This document shows positions 7,720-8,404 of a stretch of DNA of 8,404 nt, in pieces. Below the pieces are notes generated by a model. The model made no database searches, was not told the DNA's origin, and saw only the letters and a list, made by a program, of their open reading frames with translations. This stretch comes from Pseudomonadota bacterium (lineage in GTDB: Bacteria; Pseudomonadota; Gammaproteobacteria; JAKAQQ01), in the NCBI GenBank assembly GCA_021819635.1, contig JAKAQQ010000023.1:1-8404 (forward strand). The letters are read 5' to 3'. Numbering within the stretch: the stretch's first letter is position 1; every line of letters begins with the position of its first letter. The position numbers and the translations under genes are program-made.

Positions 7720-8404
7720 ATGGACTTCCGCCGGATCAACGGGCTGCCTCCGTACGTCTTCGCGCAGATCGACGCGTTGAAGCTGCAGGCACGCCGAGCC
7801 GGGGACGACGTCATCGACCTCGGCTTCGGCAATCCGGACATCGCTTCGCCGGAGGTGGCGGTCGACAAGCTCGTCGAGGCAGCACGCAACCCTCGCAACC
7901 ACCGTTACTCGGCGTCGCGCGGTATCCCGAAGCTGCGGCAGGCCGTCGCGGACCTCTACCTGCGCCGGTTCGGGGTGGAGCTCGATCCCGAGCGGGAAGT
8001 CGTGACGACGATCGGTGCGAAGGAGGGGCTCTCCCATCTCATGTGGGTGCTCGTCGGTCCGGGCGACACGGCTCTCGTCCCGTCGCCGTCGTACCCGATC
8101 CACATCTACGCCCCGCTGTTCGCCGGTGCGGACGTCCGGATGGTCCGGCTCGAAGGGCTCGGTACGGACGAAGCGGACGCCGGGGAGGCCTTCTTCGCGA
8201 ACCTCGTCGAGGCCTGGGAGTCCGCGTGGCCGAAGCCGAAGGTCGTGATCTTCTCGTTCCCCCACAACCCGACGACGACCTGCATCGACCTCGCCACGAT
8301 GACCCGGCTCGTCGAGTTCGCCAGCGAGCACGGCGTGGTGCTCGTGCACGACTTTGCCTACTCAGACACGGCCTTCGACGGCTACGTGCCCCCGTCGATC
8401 CTGC
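7720..8404 (+). CDS. alaC: AlaC-like class I/II aminotransferase, N-terminal part
   Basis: This is a PLP-dependent fold-type I aminotransferase resembling AlaC (glutamate-pyruvate transaminase) and the related LL-diaminopimelate aminotransferases; it probably interconverts alanine/2-oxoglutarate and pyruvate/glutamate in the cytoplasm. It is open to the window edge, with 228 residues visible of about 400. The N-terminus MDFRRINGLPPYVF with IDLGFGNPD and NPRNHRYSASRGIPKLR is characteristic of this group. PLP-site elements visible are IGAKEG (98-103), Tyr125 in SPSYP, Asn183 in FPHNPT, and Asp211 and Tyr214 in HDFAYSD. The Schiff-base lysine lies beyond the window. The ATG lies 9 bases after the upstream stop. 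Codon use differs from the upstream gene: one GAT among 17 Asp codons and no CTT among 21 Leu codons. Family assignment is sure; the exact substrate is less so. Confidence 0.88.
   Translation, partial: MDFRRINGLPPYVFAQIDALKLQARRAGDDVIDLGFGNPDIASPEVAVDKLVEAARNPRNHRYSASRGIPKLRQAVADLYLRRFGVELDPEREVVTTIGAKEGLSHLMWVLVGPGDTALVPSPSYPIHIYAPLFAGADVRMVRLEGLGTDEADAGEAFFANLVEAWESAWPKPKVVIFSFPHNPTTTCIDLATMTRLVEFASEHGVVLVHDFAYSDTAFDGYVPPSIL

Noticed and set aside
7553..7780. Frameshift as the explanation for the odd dehydrogenase C-terminus
   Set aside because: Neither alternative plus-strand frame gives a family-like ending; both are Arg/Ser-rich shadow translations.
4117..8349. A 1410-codon open frame on the minus strand crossing three plus-strand genes
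   Set aside because: It lies opposite well-identified uvrA, acyl-CoA dehydrogenase and aminotransferase sequence and shows no domain of its own. Long antisense frames are common at this GC content.
1..8404. CRISPR array, tRNA or rRNA genes, insertion sequence, defence or phage system
   Set aside because: No spaced repeats, cloverleaf, rRNA-like sequence, transposase motif or terminal inverted repeats were seen on reading either strand.

Overview
This is a GC-rich (roughly 70 percent by eye) bacterial window in which everything recognisable is coded on the plus strand. It holds the 3' end of an unidentified gene (2-280), a hairpin-rich gap (281-402), a giant uvrA of 1837 codons (403-5916), a FadE/DmdC-type acyl-CoA dehydrogenase gene (5953-7710) and the first 228 codons of an alaC-like aminotransferase gene (7720 to the window end). 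No RNA gene, insertion sequence, CRISPR array or phage gene was recognised, and no gap exceeds 300 bases.

The dominant gene encodes a double-length UvrA: two complete UvrA modules in tandem, joined by a proline-rich linker. All four ATP-binding cassettes keep Walker A, signature, Walker B and switch histidine, and all four Cys4 zinc modules are present. Double UvrAs are known from Chlamydiae and some other lineages, so the architecture is rare rather than new. The halves are visibly not equivalent. Module 1 keeps the insertion domain but has a diverged UvrB-binding region. Module 2 keeps a canonical-looking UvrB-binding region but has lost the insertion domain, which is replaced by a short acidic stretch. 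A run of ten C residues lies exactly at the seam, and a one-base slip either way would release a protein close to a single UvrA in size.

The gene boundaries look unusual. uvrA and the aminotransferase gene have no usable Shine-Dalgarno sequence but carry TANNNT hexamers 6-8 bases before the ATG, as expected of leaderless transcripts. At both downstream junctions the TAG stop of the upstream gene forms the first three bases of such a hexamer. The three genes may therefore be transcribed partly independently despite close packing. They share no obvious pathway: DNA repair, fatty-acid or related acyl-CoA oxidation, and alanine/glutamate metabolism.

The organism cannot be fixed from the sequence. 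High GC and leaderless-type starts suit Actinomycetota and several other high-GC phyla. The aminotransferase looks actinobacterial to me, while a double UvrA is more familiar from Chlamydiae and Planctomycetes. Codon use shifts between the acyl-CoA dehydrogenase and the aminotransferase, and the dehydrogenase C-terminus does not look like its family. A recombination, transfer or assembly boundary near 7540-7620 is therefore possible. I found no convincing previously undescribed multi-gene system here. The most interesting material is the asymmetric double UvrA and the stop/-10 overlaps.
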